Positions 35,653-45,631 of a DNA stretch of 64,000 nucleotides are shown piece after piece. This DNA is from Dugong dugon (lineage: Eukaryota; Chordata; Mammalia; Sirenia; Dugongidae): the NCBI GenBank assembly GCA_030035585.1, contig CM057462.1:144114734-144178733 (forward strand), in the 5' to 3' direction. The position numbers were made by a program, and so were the translations under genes. Below the pieces are notes generated by a model. It had not been told where the DNA came from. It did no database searches and worked only from the letters and a program-made list of their open reading frames with translations. The number at the start of each line of letters is the position of its first letter. Position 1 is the first letter of the stretch.

Positions 35653-35840
35653 TTTGTAGTGCTTTTTTTTGTGATGCTGAAGTTTTCTTTGTTCTTCTTA
35701 CTCTCTTGTGCTGAGTTCCTTTTGTTTGTGGATTTTGTGTTCATTTCTTTTGTTTTTGTAGGTTTTGTTTTTGTTGAGACTTTATGTTTTTTGTCTTTAT
35801 TTTTATGAGTTGGTTTGTTAACTTTTTTTGTGGTTACCAT
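35649..35840 (-). CDS. Basic mini-ORF between L1 ORF1 and ORF2
   Basis: A 63-codon open frame in the 431-base inter-ORF region, starting MVTTKKVNKPTHKNKDKK and very rich in Lys and Thr. Its TGA (35651-35649) overlaps the ORF2 start ATG (35652-35650) as ATGA, a layout that permits termination-reinitiation. The old L1 at 55076-61645 has a matching basic frame ending at 57550, which also contains VTTKK, just before its ORF2. No domain is recognisable. It may be a chance result of A-rich sequence; neither translation nor function can be claimed from one copy. Confidence 0.4.
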   Translation of the reverse strand: MVTTKKVNKPTHKNKDKKHKVSTKTKPTKTKEMNTKSTNKRNSAQESKKNKENFSITKKSTTK

Positions 35841-36083
35841 GAATTTTACCCTTATCTTTATAATTTTGAAGCAGTCTACCGTTACTTGGTATCGCCTTGC
35901 CTTCTTCTTCTTTAGAAGGTTCTATACCTATGCCGTTTGTTCCCTCTTTCATTGTTTTGATGTTGTTGTCATCCTTTGATTGATTTCTCTGATTCCCTGT
36001 TGTATATCTTTTGTTTTTGGAAAGTCCTCTGTAGTTCAGTTCCTAGAATGGTATCTGGTTCATGTTAACCTGCGTCCTAGGTC

Positions 36084-37133
36084 CTAGGTCCTGCCTGAGG
36101 GCTTAAGCTGTTTGTCCTCAGATCGAAGAACTCCCTTTAATAATTCTTGTAAGTTTGGTTTGACTTTTGCATATTCCTTTAGTTTCTGTTTATCTGGAAA
36201 TGACCTAATTTCACCATCAAATCTGAATGAGAGTTTTGCAGGATATATTATGCTTGGCTGACAATTTTTTTCTTTCAAGATTTTATATATGTCATCCCAT
36301 TGCCTTCTTGCCTGCATGGTTTCTGCTGAATAATCTGAGCTTAGTCTTATTGTTTCTCCTCTGTATGTGACTTCTTGTTTTTCATGAGCTGCTCTCAGGA
36401 TTCTTTGTTTGTCTTTAGTTTTAGCGAGTGTGAATATGATATGTCTTGGTGATTTTCTTTTGGGGTCTCTTCTATATGGGGTTCGTTGAGCTTCTTGGAT
36501 GACCAGCTTTTCATCTTTCATGATATTGGGAAAGTTTTCTGTCAGCAGTTCCTCAATGATCCTCTCTGTGTTTTCTGTTTTCTCCCCCTGTTCTGGTATG
36601 CCAATCACTCGTAAGTTTTTGCTTTTAATTGTGTCCCACATAACTCTCAGGGTCTCTTCATTTTTCTTTGTTCTTTTTTCTGAGTTTTCCTGAAACAGAG
36701 TTGTATCCAAGTGTTTGTCTTCAGTTCCACTGATCCTGTCTTCCATGGATTCAAGTCTACTTCTCAGCCCTTCTATGACATCATCCATTTCTGAAATCTT
36801 GTTGTTTATCTTTTGGATTTCTAATTGTTGTTTTTGTATAATTTCGAGTTGTGAATTTATTTTGGCATTTTGTTCTTGCATCATCTTCCTGAATTCTTCT
36901 AATTTTTTGTCTGTATTTTCCATAAATTTGTCTATTTTTTCCTCATGTTTGTCAGCTTTTTGCCTCAGTTCTTGGAAAATTCCGAGTATTAGTGATTTGA
37001 GTTCCGTATCAGGTACTTCTAGTGCATTTTCTTCCACAGGAGAGTTATCTGGTGTTTTAATTTGGACGCTTATTGGAGCCATCTTGTCTTGTTTTTGTAA
37101 ATGTTTTGATATTGTTTGCTGTTTTCGGGGCAT
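36084..37133 (-). CDS. L1 ORF1 protein (RNA-binding chaperone), intact
   Basis: 349 codons without interruption, a normal length for mammalian L1 ORF1p, which binds L1 RNA as a trimer and forms the cytoplasmic retrotransposition particle. In order: a variable N-terminus; a long coiled coil at about residues 55-150 (KHEEKIDKFMENTDKKLEEF, then QKQQLEIQKINNKISEMDDV); an RRM at about 170-255, opening with LRVIGIPE and containing SPRHIIFTLAKTKDKQRIL; and a C-terminal domain at about 258-330 (YRGETIRLSSDYS, RQWDDIYKIL, YPAKLSF). The ATG at 37133 is the first in frame and follows the GC-rich 5' UTR. The only uninterrupted full-length retroelement gene in the window. Confidence 0.95.
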   Translation of the reverse strand: MPRKQQTISKHLQKQDKMAPISVQIKTPDNSPVEENALEVPDTELKSLILGIFQELRQKADKHEEKIDKFMENTDKKLEEFRKMMQEQNAKINSQLEIIQKQQLEIQKINNKISEMDDVIEGLRSRLESMEDRISGTEDKHLDTTLFQENSEKRTKKNEETLRVMWDTIKSKNLRVIGIPEQGEKTENTERIIEELLTENFPNIMKDEKLVIQEAQRTPYRRDPKRKSPRHIIFTLAKTKDKQRILRAAHEKQEVTYRGETIRLSSDYSAETMQARRQWDDIYKILKEKNCQPSIIYPAKLSFRFDGEIRSFPDKQKLKEYAKVKPNLQELLKGVLRSEDKQLKPSGRT

Positions 37134-38564
37134 TCAGTAGATATTTCTCTCGTTTATTGATTGTAGTTTTTTTTTTTTTTTTTTCGTTCTTGTGGTACAG
37201 CTGTGCAGATCTAGTTGAGGAGGAGCCACTGGGCTGGGTTGCTTGTGGCACTCACCGCAGCCACCAGGACGGTCGGTAGTCAGTGCTGGGCAGGTTCCAA
37301 TAGGGCGTGCCTGCACCGCTTGGTGATGTGATGTCTAGTGCACGGTGCAGGTAGGTAGGGTGCAGCGGGAAGATGGTTATGTGTGAAGCTAAGCTGGATA
37401 TGGGAGAGAGGAGAGAGGAGGAGGAGCAAAAAGCATACAAACATAAAAGAATGCTAGGGGAGCTTGTCGTTGGAATGTACAGATGAGAGACTATGGGATG
37501 GAGGAACCAGAAGGGGGAAGAGAAAGAAAAGGAAAGAATGACCAAATAAAAATCAGAAAAGTTAAAGAACTGCAAAGTTCCCAGGGATCCCACCGATGCA
37601 GCTATGAGGTCTGGGGGAGTCGGTCTCAATTTTCACAGCTCAGCCTGGCCAGAAGGTACAGAGGCATACATCGCCTGGTATTCAGGGATCAGAAAGAGAA
37701 GGAAGAGATAGAGAGACAAGAAATTAAGCAATGAAGAAAGACAAAAGAGAAAAAGAGGTAAAAGATGACAAAACTAATCAAAAAAGGAAGAAAAATAAAA
37801 TTGAGAAAAAAAAAAAAGGGCAACACCAGCAGTCAGTGCCTACAAATGGGACCCAGAGAGCCCCCACTCAGGGGCGCGAATTCCAAGAAGCCGGTAGTCT
37901 CGGGGTTAAGTGACCGTGGCCACAGGAAGCAGAGGGGCCAACGAACAAAGGCCCCAGGATCCCACCCGCGCGGGAGCCCAGACCTGGAAACAGCCACACG
38001 CCCGAACGCAGCCCTACAGCCCCGCAGGAGAGAGCAGAGACGGCACTCGGAACCAGGCACCCAGGGAAAAGGAGGGGGAGGCGGCAGAAAAAGGCTCGCT
38101 AGCTGCCAGCAAACGGCTCCCAGAAAGCCGCCAGCCCAGGTGTGCGGAATCCAAGCACCAGCACCCCTCAGCCCAGGGACCCTGGCCACGGAAAGCAGGG
38201 GATCCCCAGCTGAGGCGGAGAGGGGTGGGTGGTGGGAGAGCGCGCACTGCAGTTTACCGGTCATTCTGTCTCCGACCAGATGCTCTGTAAGGCTGCTCTC
38301 CCGTTTGCTGGTCTCCGATAGGAATCCAAGATGGTGGATCCGTGCCTCGTTAGCTGGTAAGGAATCTCTGCCTGAGTCTCTCCTCGCTCTCTGTTCTCTT
38401 TTAGTATTCTCACTCTGTTTGGTGTTTGGCTGAGTTCTTTATCTCTTCATTTGGTGTTCTAGGGTTTCAGGATTGTTGATTCTCTGTTAGGCTTAGTTTT
38501 TCGGATCTTTGCTGTGGAGGGACGGTGTGGTGTTTCTGCCTAGAGCGCCATCTTGCCCCTCCTC
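37134..38564 (-). promoter_or_regulatory. L1 5' UTR / internal promoter with YY1-type site
   Basis: About 1.43 kb upstream of ORF1, GC- and CpG-rich between about 37850 and 38560 and unlike the AT-rich surroundings. In element orientation it starts 'gaggaggggcaagatggcgc': the CAAGATGGC core at 38546-38554, about ten bases inside the element, matches the YY1 site that positions L1 transcription in other mammals. A second 'ccaagatggt' lies on the + strand near 38327. The old L1 at 55076 begins with a similar 'gcaagatggcc'. Activity is inferred, not shown. Confidence 0.75.
37765..38433 (+). other. Antisense 222-codon ORF within the L1 5' UTR
   Basis: A long frame antisense to L1, through the GC-rich 5' UTR, with overlapping long frames on both strands (143 codons on the minus strand at 37833-38264 and 126 on the plus at 37910-38290). 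It starts with a Lys-rich segment, then low-complexity Pro/Arg/Gly. GC-rich DNA lacks stop codons by composition, so this is probably chance. Its place matches the antisense ORF0 of primate L1, but I see no sequence similarity to claim. Confidence 0.3.
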
Positions 38565-39063
38565 GCCATCACCTATCTTGACAGTGGGGGCTTGAGTGTT
38601 GCTATGATGTTGCACAGGTTTCAGTGGAGCTTGCAGACTAAAGCAGAGCATTCCGTTTCATTGTGCATGCATATGGGGACATGATATAAGTCAGGGGCTG
38701 ACTTAACATCAGCCAATAACAACAACAGTATTTCATAATTATATAACAAAATGTGCTTATCCATCCACCATTTGATGGATATTTGGACTGATTCCACTTT
38801 TTGAATATTTTGAAAAATACTCCTATGAGCATTTGCATACCAACCTTTGTGTGAACCTGTTTTTCATTTCTCTTGGGTAAATATCTAGGAGTGGTTTGAT
38901 AGTCATAAAGTAAATGTATGTTTAACTATGTAAGAAACTGACAAACTATTCTCCAAAGTGGGAGTTCCATTTTGCATTCCCATGACCAATTTCTTGGCAT
39001 CCTTGTCAACTTTGGTTTTGTCAATCTTTTAAATTTTAGTCATTCTAGTGGGAGGTGGTGTCC

Positions 39064-39287
39064 CAATAGTGTTTTTTGTTTTTGTTTGTTTTTTTAATTG
39101 TACTTTAGATAAAGTTTACAGAAAAAAAACTAGCTTCTCATTAAACAGTAAAACTATTGTTTTATAACACTGGTTAACAACCCCACAACATGTCAACACT
39201 CTCCCTTCTGGACCTTGAGTTTCCTATTACCAGCTTTCTTGTCCTCTACTGCCTTCTAGTCCTTGCCCCTGTGCTGGGCTCAATAGT
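39064..39287 (-). mobile_element. L1 3' UTR tail fragment with 7-bp TSD
   Basis: Minus-strand tail of the young L1 family (39071-39280) with one end module ('aattgtactttagataaagt', 'ctggttaacaaccccacaac'). Flanked by caatagt at 39064-39070 and 39281-39287. Poly-T (its poly-A tail) at about 39071-39095. Severely 5'-truncated. Confidence 0.85.
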
Positions 39288-40063
39288 TTTAATTTGCATT
39301 TTTCTAACAACAAATGATGGATGGAGAGCCACTTTTATGGGATTACTGGTCATTGATTTCTATGATTTGGTAAAGCATCCTTTCAGTTTTTTAAACATAA
39401 AATGGTTTATTATTACAATGTTTTGAGTTGTAAGAAACTTCATATATTCTGGATACAAATCTTTGGTCAGATTCATGTTTTACCAAATATTCTCCCAGTC
39501 TGTATCTTGTTTTTTGTTTTCATAACAATGTCTTTCTAACAGTACATCTTTAAATTTTTGATGATGTTCACTGTATACGTGAATCTATAAATGGTTTATA
39601 TTCTTTAAATCCTAAGAAATTTTTTCTAACTGAAGTCACAAAAATTTTCTTCTTTTACTTTTCTTCTAGAAGTTTTATAGTTTTCACTCTTACATTTAGT
39701 AGTATATACTCAATTTCAAATTAATTTTTAAATATGGCATAATATCTTTAGTAGACACTGGGTGATTATGATTATCTATTTCTTCTTGAATGAACTTTCA
39801 TATTTTCACATTTTATCTAAGCTTTCAAATTTATTGGGAGGAACTTGTTCATAATGCATCTTCACTGTTCTCTTAATGACTATTTGATCTGTGCTAACAT
39901 CCCTTTTATACCTGCTAATAATAATTTGGGTTTCTTCTTTCTTTAATTGATCAGTCAGGCAAGACATTTATCATCTTTATAAATCTGTTCACGGAACCAA
40001 CTTTTTCTTTATCTAATTTTATTGTCTTATTGGTTCTTTCTTCTTTTTTTAATTGATCTTCAC

Positions 40064-40259
40064 TCTTACCATTACTGGGGCACTGGTAGTACAGTGGTTA
40101 AGAGCTCAGCTACTAACCAAAAGGTCAGCAGTTCGAATCCACCAGCTGCTCCTTAGAAACCCCATGGGGCAGTTCTGCCCTGTCCTAAAGGGTTAATATG
40201 AGTCGGAACTGACTCGACGACAACAGATTTGTGTTTTTTTTTGGTTTCTTACCATTACT
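40064..40259 (+). mobile_element. AfroSINE with perfect 13-bp TSD
   Basis: Plus-strand SINE (40077-40246) between exact copies of tcttaccattact (40064-40076 and 40247-40259). Head 'ggcactggtagtacagtggt', B box 'agttcgaatcc', tail 'gagtcggaactgactcgacg' as in RTE. Confidence 0.95.
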
Positions 40260-41257
40260 ATTCCCTTCCTTCTGCTTACTTCATCCTTCTTTTAAAAGTT
40301 TTAAAAGGTGTGTATACTTAATTCATTGATATAAGGCCTAAGTATTTATGGCTCTCATATAGGCATTTCAGCATGTAATTTTTCCTTTAAATATTACTTC
40401 AGCTGTATGCCATATATTTTAATATGTTGTGTTTTCTTTCTTTATTCAGGTTAAAGTAGTGTCTGATTTCACTAGTAATTCCTAATATGAACCATTATTT
40501 ATTATAAAATGTTTTTGGCTAATTTCAAATAGCAAATTCTAGATTTTTTTGTTATTGAGTCTTACCTTGATTCTATAATAGCCAGTAATATAGATTACAT
40601 GATTTCAATTTTTTAAAATTAGTTGCAATGTGTTTTATGGCCACGAATATGGTCTCCTGTAGTGGAAAAAAAATTTTTTTTGCAGCTCAAAAGTAAATGC
40701 ATCCTACTATTTTAGGGCTGAAGGATCTATAAATACTAATTAGATAAATTTGAATGGTAGTATTTTTATAGGTATTCTGTAGTTTTACTGATTTTTTGTT
40801 TGCTTCTTTCAGTTATTGAGAGAAAGGTGTACAAATCTATAACGACATTTGTAATTTGGTAATTTCTCTTTCTGTTTCTATTAGTTTCTGTTTTATCTAT
40901 TTTAAAGTTCTAAGGTGCATATATATGTAAGTTATTTATGGTATCTTCAAAAATTGATTTTTTATCATTTTGAAATGTTTCTCTTCATGTCTGGCAATAC
41001 TCTTTGTTCTGAAATTTGCTTTGCCTGATATTAATTCAACCACTTCACCTTTCCTGGGCTTCTCTTAATGTTTGCATGTATATACCTTTTCAAATATATT
41101 ATTTTTAATAAATTTCATTTTAGAATAGTTTTAAACTTACAGAAAATTTATGAAGAGAGTAGAGAAAGTTGCCGTACAACCAACATCCAGTTTGTCCTAT
41201 TGTTAACATCTTACATTAATATGACACATTTGTTAAAATTAATGAACCAATATTGAT

Positions 41258-41752
41258 ACAAATGTCACTTTGGGGTCTAACGCATGCCTGACCGAAGCCA
41301 CGGTATTTTCAATCACCTTGTACGCATGTGAAAGCTAGACAATGAATAAGAAAGACCAGAGCAGAATTGATGCCTTTGAATTATGATGTTGGTGTAGAAT
41401 ATTGACTATACAATACACTAGCAGAAGAATGAACAAATCTGTCTTGGAAGAAGTACAGCCAGAATGCTCCTTAGAAACGAGGATAGTGAGATTTCATTTC
41501 ACATGCTTTGGACATCTTATTATGAGGGACCATTCCCTGGAGAAGGACATTATGCTTGAAAAAGTAGAGGGCCAGTGAAAAAGAGGAGACCCTCAATGAG
41601 ATAGATTGACACAGTGGATACAGCAATAGGCTCAAGCATAACGATGGTTGGTGCACGACAAACAAAGGGTGGTGCAGGACCAGGCAGTGTTTCTTTCTGT
41701 TGCACATAGGGTCTCTATGAGTCAGAACAAGCTGGACAGCACCAAACAACAA
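41258..41752 (+). mobile_element. RTE 3' fragment
   Basis: Plus-strand end of RTE: 'gtcactttggggtctaac', 'tcttggaagaagtacagcc', 'ctggagaaggacattatgct', ending 'cagcaccaaacaacaaag'. Parallels 24955-25438. Possible short duplication gatacaa / gatacat at the ends. The frames here are shadows. Confidence 0.85.
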
Positions 41753-43115
41753 AGTAGATACATTAATACTAACTACAGTCCATACTTCATTCAAACTTCC
41801 TTAGTTTTTACCCAATGTCTTTTTTTTTTTTTTTTTTTTTGTTCCACTATTCTATCAGTGTTACCACAGTATATTAACTATTATTTCCTCTAGGCACTTC
41901 TTGGTGGTAACAGTTTCACAAACATTCCTTATTTTTGATGACCTTGCCAGTTCTGAGAAAGACTAGTTAGGTATTTTATAGAATATTACTTAGATGAGAC
42001 TCACCTGATGTTTTTGTCATGATTAGAAAGTAATAATGAATTCATGGAAGAAAAATCACAAAGTGCTATTTTTATCAAATCATATCAAGAGGATATATTA
42101 ACAACATGACTTATCACTACTGATGTTAACTTTGATTACTAGGCTTTGTCACTGTGAAAACAGTATTTTCCACATTTCAACTACTGTACTATTTGGAAGG
42201 AAGTTATTATGTGCAGCCTACACTGAAGGGTTGGAAATTTATTCAATTATTTGAAATTGTTTTGCATGGGAAATTTTTCTACTCTCCCATAATCGCTTCA
42301 TTATTCAATCATTTATTTATGTCAATATGGATTTGTGGATATTTATTTTGTACTTTAGGATTAATTCCAATACTACCTTATTTATTTTGTTGCTCAAAAA
42401 AAAAAAATGTTTTTTTCTGTTGACTAGTAGAAGCTCTTTCAGTTGGCTGCGATATCCCTTTGATGTACCTTCATCATTGTGGTTTTTGCGTATTTGGGTT
42501 TTTTTTGTCTTTTGTTTGCTTCTTTGTTTATTTTTTGATCACTTACTTATCAACTAAAGTGTAGAGCTTATGCACAGTCCCTTTAGTCTTAAAACTCCAC
42601 TCATTTCCAAAGTGATTTGATCAGCACCTTTTTGACAACCTTCTTCTGAATGATTGTTTCATACATTTGGAATACAGATTATTTTGTTACATTTTACATT
42701 TCATACTGGGATTCCTTGACTTTATAAATGATTTTTTAAAATTTGCATACATTAAGGCTCACTCTGTGCTGTAAAGTTTCATGCTTTTTGACAAATGCAT
42801 AGTATCAAGTATCCAGTATTACAGTAATATATGAGTATTTTCATCATCTTAAATCATTTCCTGTGTTTTTTCTCTTAAACTACAACTCTCAAACTCCTGG
42901 TAGCCACTAATTTGGTTACAGGCTCTATAGTTATGTCTTTTCCAGAATTTCGTATATTTGAAATTATACAATAAGTAGCCATTTCAAATGGCTTATTTCA
43001 CTTAGCAAAGTGCATTTAAAGTTCCTCCATATCTCTCTGTGTCTTGATATTTCATTTATTTTTATTACTGAATAGTATTCTATTGTATGGATTTTTGTTT
43101 ATCTACTACCGTATT

Positions 43116-43323
43116 GAAAAACAAGGAGTCCCTGGGTGACACAAATGGTTAAGTTCAGAGCTACTAACCAAGAGGTTGATGATTTGAACCCACCCAGAGG
43201 TGCCTCGGAAGAAAGGCCTGGTGATCTACTTCAGAAAGGTCACATCCATGAAAATCCTATGGAATTCAGTTCTATTCTAAAATACATGGGGTCTCCATAA
43301 GTTGGAATTGACTTGAGAAAAAC
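43116..43323 (+). mobile_element. AfroSINE (long variant)
   Basis: Plus-strand SINE body 43123-43316 between gaaaaac at 43116-43122 and 43317-43323. Head 'aaggagtccctgggtgacac', tail 'ccataagttggaattgactt'. More diverged than the copy at 28349. Confidence 0.85.
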
Positions 43324-43570
43324 TGTTCTTTTTTTCTTTTTTTTTTAATTAAAGAACATCTTGATTTCCTCCAGTTATAGGATATTGTAAATAAAGCTCT
43401 TTCCTTGATCTGTGGTTTTGTGTCTGTTATTAATTTTGGAAGTTTCTCCACCATTATTATTTCAGATATTTTTTCTGCTCCATTCTCTCTTTATTGTCCT
43501 TCTGTGTTAAAATTATGTGTAATTTATACACTCAGAAATTGCCCTACAGTTCTTGGATGATCTATTTTAT

Positions 43571-43800
43571 TTATTCACACTTTTTTTTAGAATAATACTT
43601 TATTGTGTTTTTGGTGAAGGTTTATACAGCAGTCTAGGTTCCTATTCAACAATTTCTACAAAACTTGTTCAGTGACATTGATTACATTCTTCACAATGCC
43701 TGAACATTCTCATCATTTCCATTTCCATTAATCTGGTTTCCCTGCCCCTTTCGTTCTCATCTTTGTTGTAGAGTAATTGTTGACCGGTTGGTCTCATATA
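43571..43800 (-). mobile_element. L1 3' UTR relative, older family
   Basis: Starts with poly-T (43580-43588), then 'actttattgtgtttttggtg' and 'ttcagtgacattgattacat'. These parallel the terminal module of the young L1 ('tttattgtacttcaggtg' and 'ttcagtgacattgactacac' at 30348-30560), so it is a related L1 3' end, 5'-truncated. Confidence 0.6.
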
Positions 43801-43802
43801 GG

Positions 43803-43990
43803 CGTGCAATAGTCTTTTGATGTGTCAACTTGGCCAGCCTAAAGTATGAAGTTATTCAATTAAACTCTATTCTAAGTGTTCCTGTGAAGGTACTTTGTAG
43901 AAGAGATTAATGTTCATAATCAACTGACTTTAAATACGGGAGACTATCCTAGATAGTCTAGGTGGGTCTGTTTCAAATAGTTGAAAGGGA
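43803..43990 (+). repeat. ERVL-type (MLT2-like) LTR fragment
   Basis: The run 'ttgatgtgtcaacttggcca', 'tgttcctgtgaaggtacttt', 'catcaatcaactgacttta'-like and 'gtctaggtgggtctgtttca' has the order of an MLT2-type LTR start. Truncated; family name uncertain. Confidence 0.45.
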
Positions 43991-44262
43991 TTTTTTCACA
44001 ATTTTTTTTTTGTCTTTACAATATTGTGATAGGAAATTTAAAGCTTATTTTCTTAAGTTTCTGTTGACATAACTTCTTTCCTAGGTTATTCACAGTCTAC
44101 TAATGAACCAATTGAAGGCATTCTTCATTACTGTTAAAATGTTTTTGATTTGTAGAATTTTGATTCTTTCTTAAAGTTTCCATCCATGTGCTTACATTAG
44201 CCATCTGCTTTTACAAGTTGCCTTTTTTTTTTTTTCTGTTAAAACACTATACATATGAATCA

Positions 44263-44476
44263 TGCTGTTGTTGTTAGTTGCCATTGAGTTGATTCCAACT
44301 CATCGCAACCCCATGAGTACAGAATAGAAACTGCTCCATAGGGTTTTCAAGACGGTTGTCTTTTGGAAGCAGATCACCAGGCATTATTTCTGAAGTGTGT
44401 CTGGGTGGGTTTGAACCACCAACCTTTTGGTTAGTAGTTCAGCCCTTAATCATTTTCACCACCCAGGGCATCCTAT
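44263..44476 (-). mobile_element. AfroSINE (long variant)
   Basis: Minus-strand: 'ctgttgttgttagttgccat' and 'gattccaactcatcgcaacc' form the tail; 'agcagatcaccaggcatt' the central extension; 'ggttagtagttcagcccttaa' and 'cacccagggcatcc' the head. Confidence 0.88.
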
Positions 44477-45631
44477 GTAATTTTAAATTCCCTATCTGAT
44501 ATTCCCAACGTTTATGTTCTAATTTAGTCTAGTTCTGATGATCGCTTTTCTCTTAAAACTGTCTTTGCTCTTGTCTTTTTTTCATGCTTGCAAGGTAATT
44601 ATATTGTTATTGGTGAAAGGCAGAGGTGTTTATTAAGTAATAGGAGCTGAAGTAAATATTCTTAAATGTGATGTTTTAATCTAGTCAGGAGTTGAGCTAT
44701 ATTTAATGTTTACTATAAATTTGGGTGTCAGAAACTTCATGTCACTCTAGCATCCTTATTTTTGACTTCTCTCTTACCTTTGGACTTCTTAAGTACTCTC
44801 ATCAGAGAAAGTCCATGTCTTAGACCTCTTTCTTCTCTAATGTCCTGTTATTATTCTGGAGCCCTGTTGGTATGGTGGTAAAGTGTGAGGGAGGGAAAGT
44901 GTTTTATAACCATCCAGTAAATCTTATAATTTGAGTAGGCTGGTGTCTCAGAGTTGTGACCTTCACACGTGTTTTCTTCCTGCCCATTATTCCTTTCCCT
45001 ACCTGCAGTTTTCACAATCACTTTTCTGGAAGCCATGACCCTTCTAAAAATGTTTCTTCCCCACTCCCTCAAGTGAGACAGGGAAGTAATGTGTGCTAGA
45101 GTAGAAAGAATTCCAGCTATATTAAGTTTCTGGCAAGTTCTTTTCCCTGAAAGTTGATCTTTGTTGTAGAGAAGGTTCTGAACATATTTCACAATGATTA
45201 CTCTTCCCGTCTTTCTGCCAGAGCTATGAGAAGATATTTCTTGGATCTTCATCATGAGAACGTGGTGAGGGCATTGGAGAGAAAGCCTGTAAAAGTGTAC
45301 AGGCTACTCTAAAATCACAGTTCCCTAAAATTCTTATTCCCTTGGCTGTTCACACTTAGTCTCTGGAAATTTATTATGCTATTTCCATGCTTTCTTTTTA
45401 GGACCTCTACACACACAAATATTGAGGGGAGCAGAGGATGTCATTCACTGCAATGTGCAAATAGCAATTTTCTCTGCATGTGATAGTGACAAAATTACAA
45501 AATTTTAAAGCCATAATAGGCCAAATATATCACTTTCTGCATTCTATGGAAATAGCATAATTTCTCTCCAAGGAAAAAAACTCTGGATAGGTTAATATTC
45601 TTAATGGGTTTATTTGGGCATGATTGGGAGG
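44477..45631. other. Gene-free stretch
   Basis: No gene supported. The 134-codon minus-strand frame at 44851-45255 lacks family resemblance; its region may derive from an old repeat. A short 'ggagccctgttggtatggtg' at 44860-44879 resembles an AfroSINE head but nothing follows. Confidence 0.5.

Larger units (their letters stand above)
30318..38579 (-). mobile_element. Full-length 8.2-kb L1 with perfect 15-bp TSD
   Basis: A complete minus-strand L1 (body about 30333-38564) flanked by exact copies of gccatcacctatctt (30318-30332 and 38565-38579; the final Ts of the left copy merge with the tail). Parts in element order: 5' UTR 38564-37134, ORF1 37133-36084, inter-ORF region 36083-35653, ORF2 35652-31832 (three frameshifts), 3' UTR 31831-30333 with an AATAAA near 30358 and a poly-A tail (poly-T on the + strand, 30331-30344). 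The perfect TSD and open ORF1 make it the youngest element of the window. It sits inside the tRNA-Gly SINE. Confidence 0.96.
30204..38736 (+). mobile_element. tRNA-Gly/RTE chimeric SINE, interrupted by an L1
   Basis: A SINE of about 266 bases (30214-30332 plus 38580-38726) between exact copies of agtatttcat (30204-30213 and 38727-38736). The head (30219-30290) matches a tRNA-Gly: 'gcattggtgattcagtgata', 'gaattctcacc' (A box) and 'gatttgattcccagtgcg' (B box). The body after the L1 ('cttgagtgttgctatgatgt', 'tttcagtggagcttgcagac') corresponds to the RTE 5' leader at 6889-7005, and its end ('gacttaacatcagccaataa', caacaac) to the RTE 3' tail. It is thus a tRNA fused to an internally deleted RTE. 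Confidence 0.85.
29680..41095 (-). mobile_element. Old L1M, host of a multi-level insertion nest
   Basis: An ancient minus-strand L1 whose parts line up in order once the younger elements are removed: 3' UTR 29680-29937, junction 30118-30203, ORF2 C-terminus 38737-39063 and 39288-40063 ('gagtggtttgatag', 'ttttgcattcccatgacc'), and ORF2 RT/endonuclease region 40260-41095. Interrupting it are an AfroSINE (29950-30105), a tRNA-Gly SINE holding a full-length L1 (30214-38726), an L1 tail (39071-39280) and an AfroSINE (40077-40246). It is far too decayed to encode anything. Confidence 0.75.
41096..43570 (-). mobile_element. Second old L1M, 3' UTR into ORF2
   Basis: Diverged old L1 on the minus strand. 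Recognisable phrases: 'gtcctattgttaacatctta' (41196-41215), 'gatgaccttgccagttctga' (41937 on), and 'tggtagccactaatttgg' with 'ttcacttagcaaagtgcatt' (42898-43015). It is interrupted by an RTE (41258-41752) and an AfroSINE (43123-43316). Assignment to L1M is by memory of typical phrases. The frames at 42154-42557 are not genes. Confidence 0.5.

Noticed and set aside
37252-37629. 125-codon minus-strand ORF at the start of the 5' UTR region
   Set aside because: Upstream of ORF1 in the L1 5' UTR with no family resemblance, and overlapped by frames on both strands.
42154-42557. Two overlapping ORFs with apparent membrane segments
   Set aside because: The region is old L1M sequence read in AT-rich frames; Phe/Leu/Ile richness follows from T-rich composition.
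44860-44880. AfroSINE head fragment
   Set aside because: Only about 20 bases resemble the head, and no B box or tail follows.
44851-45255. 134-codon minus-strand ORF
   Set aside because: No recognisable domain, no codon or homology support, single copy. Not enough to call a gene, but not proven to be a repeat.
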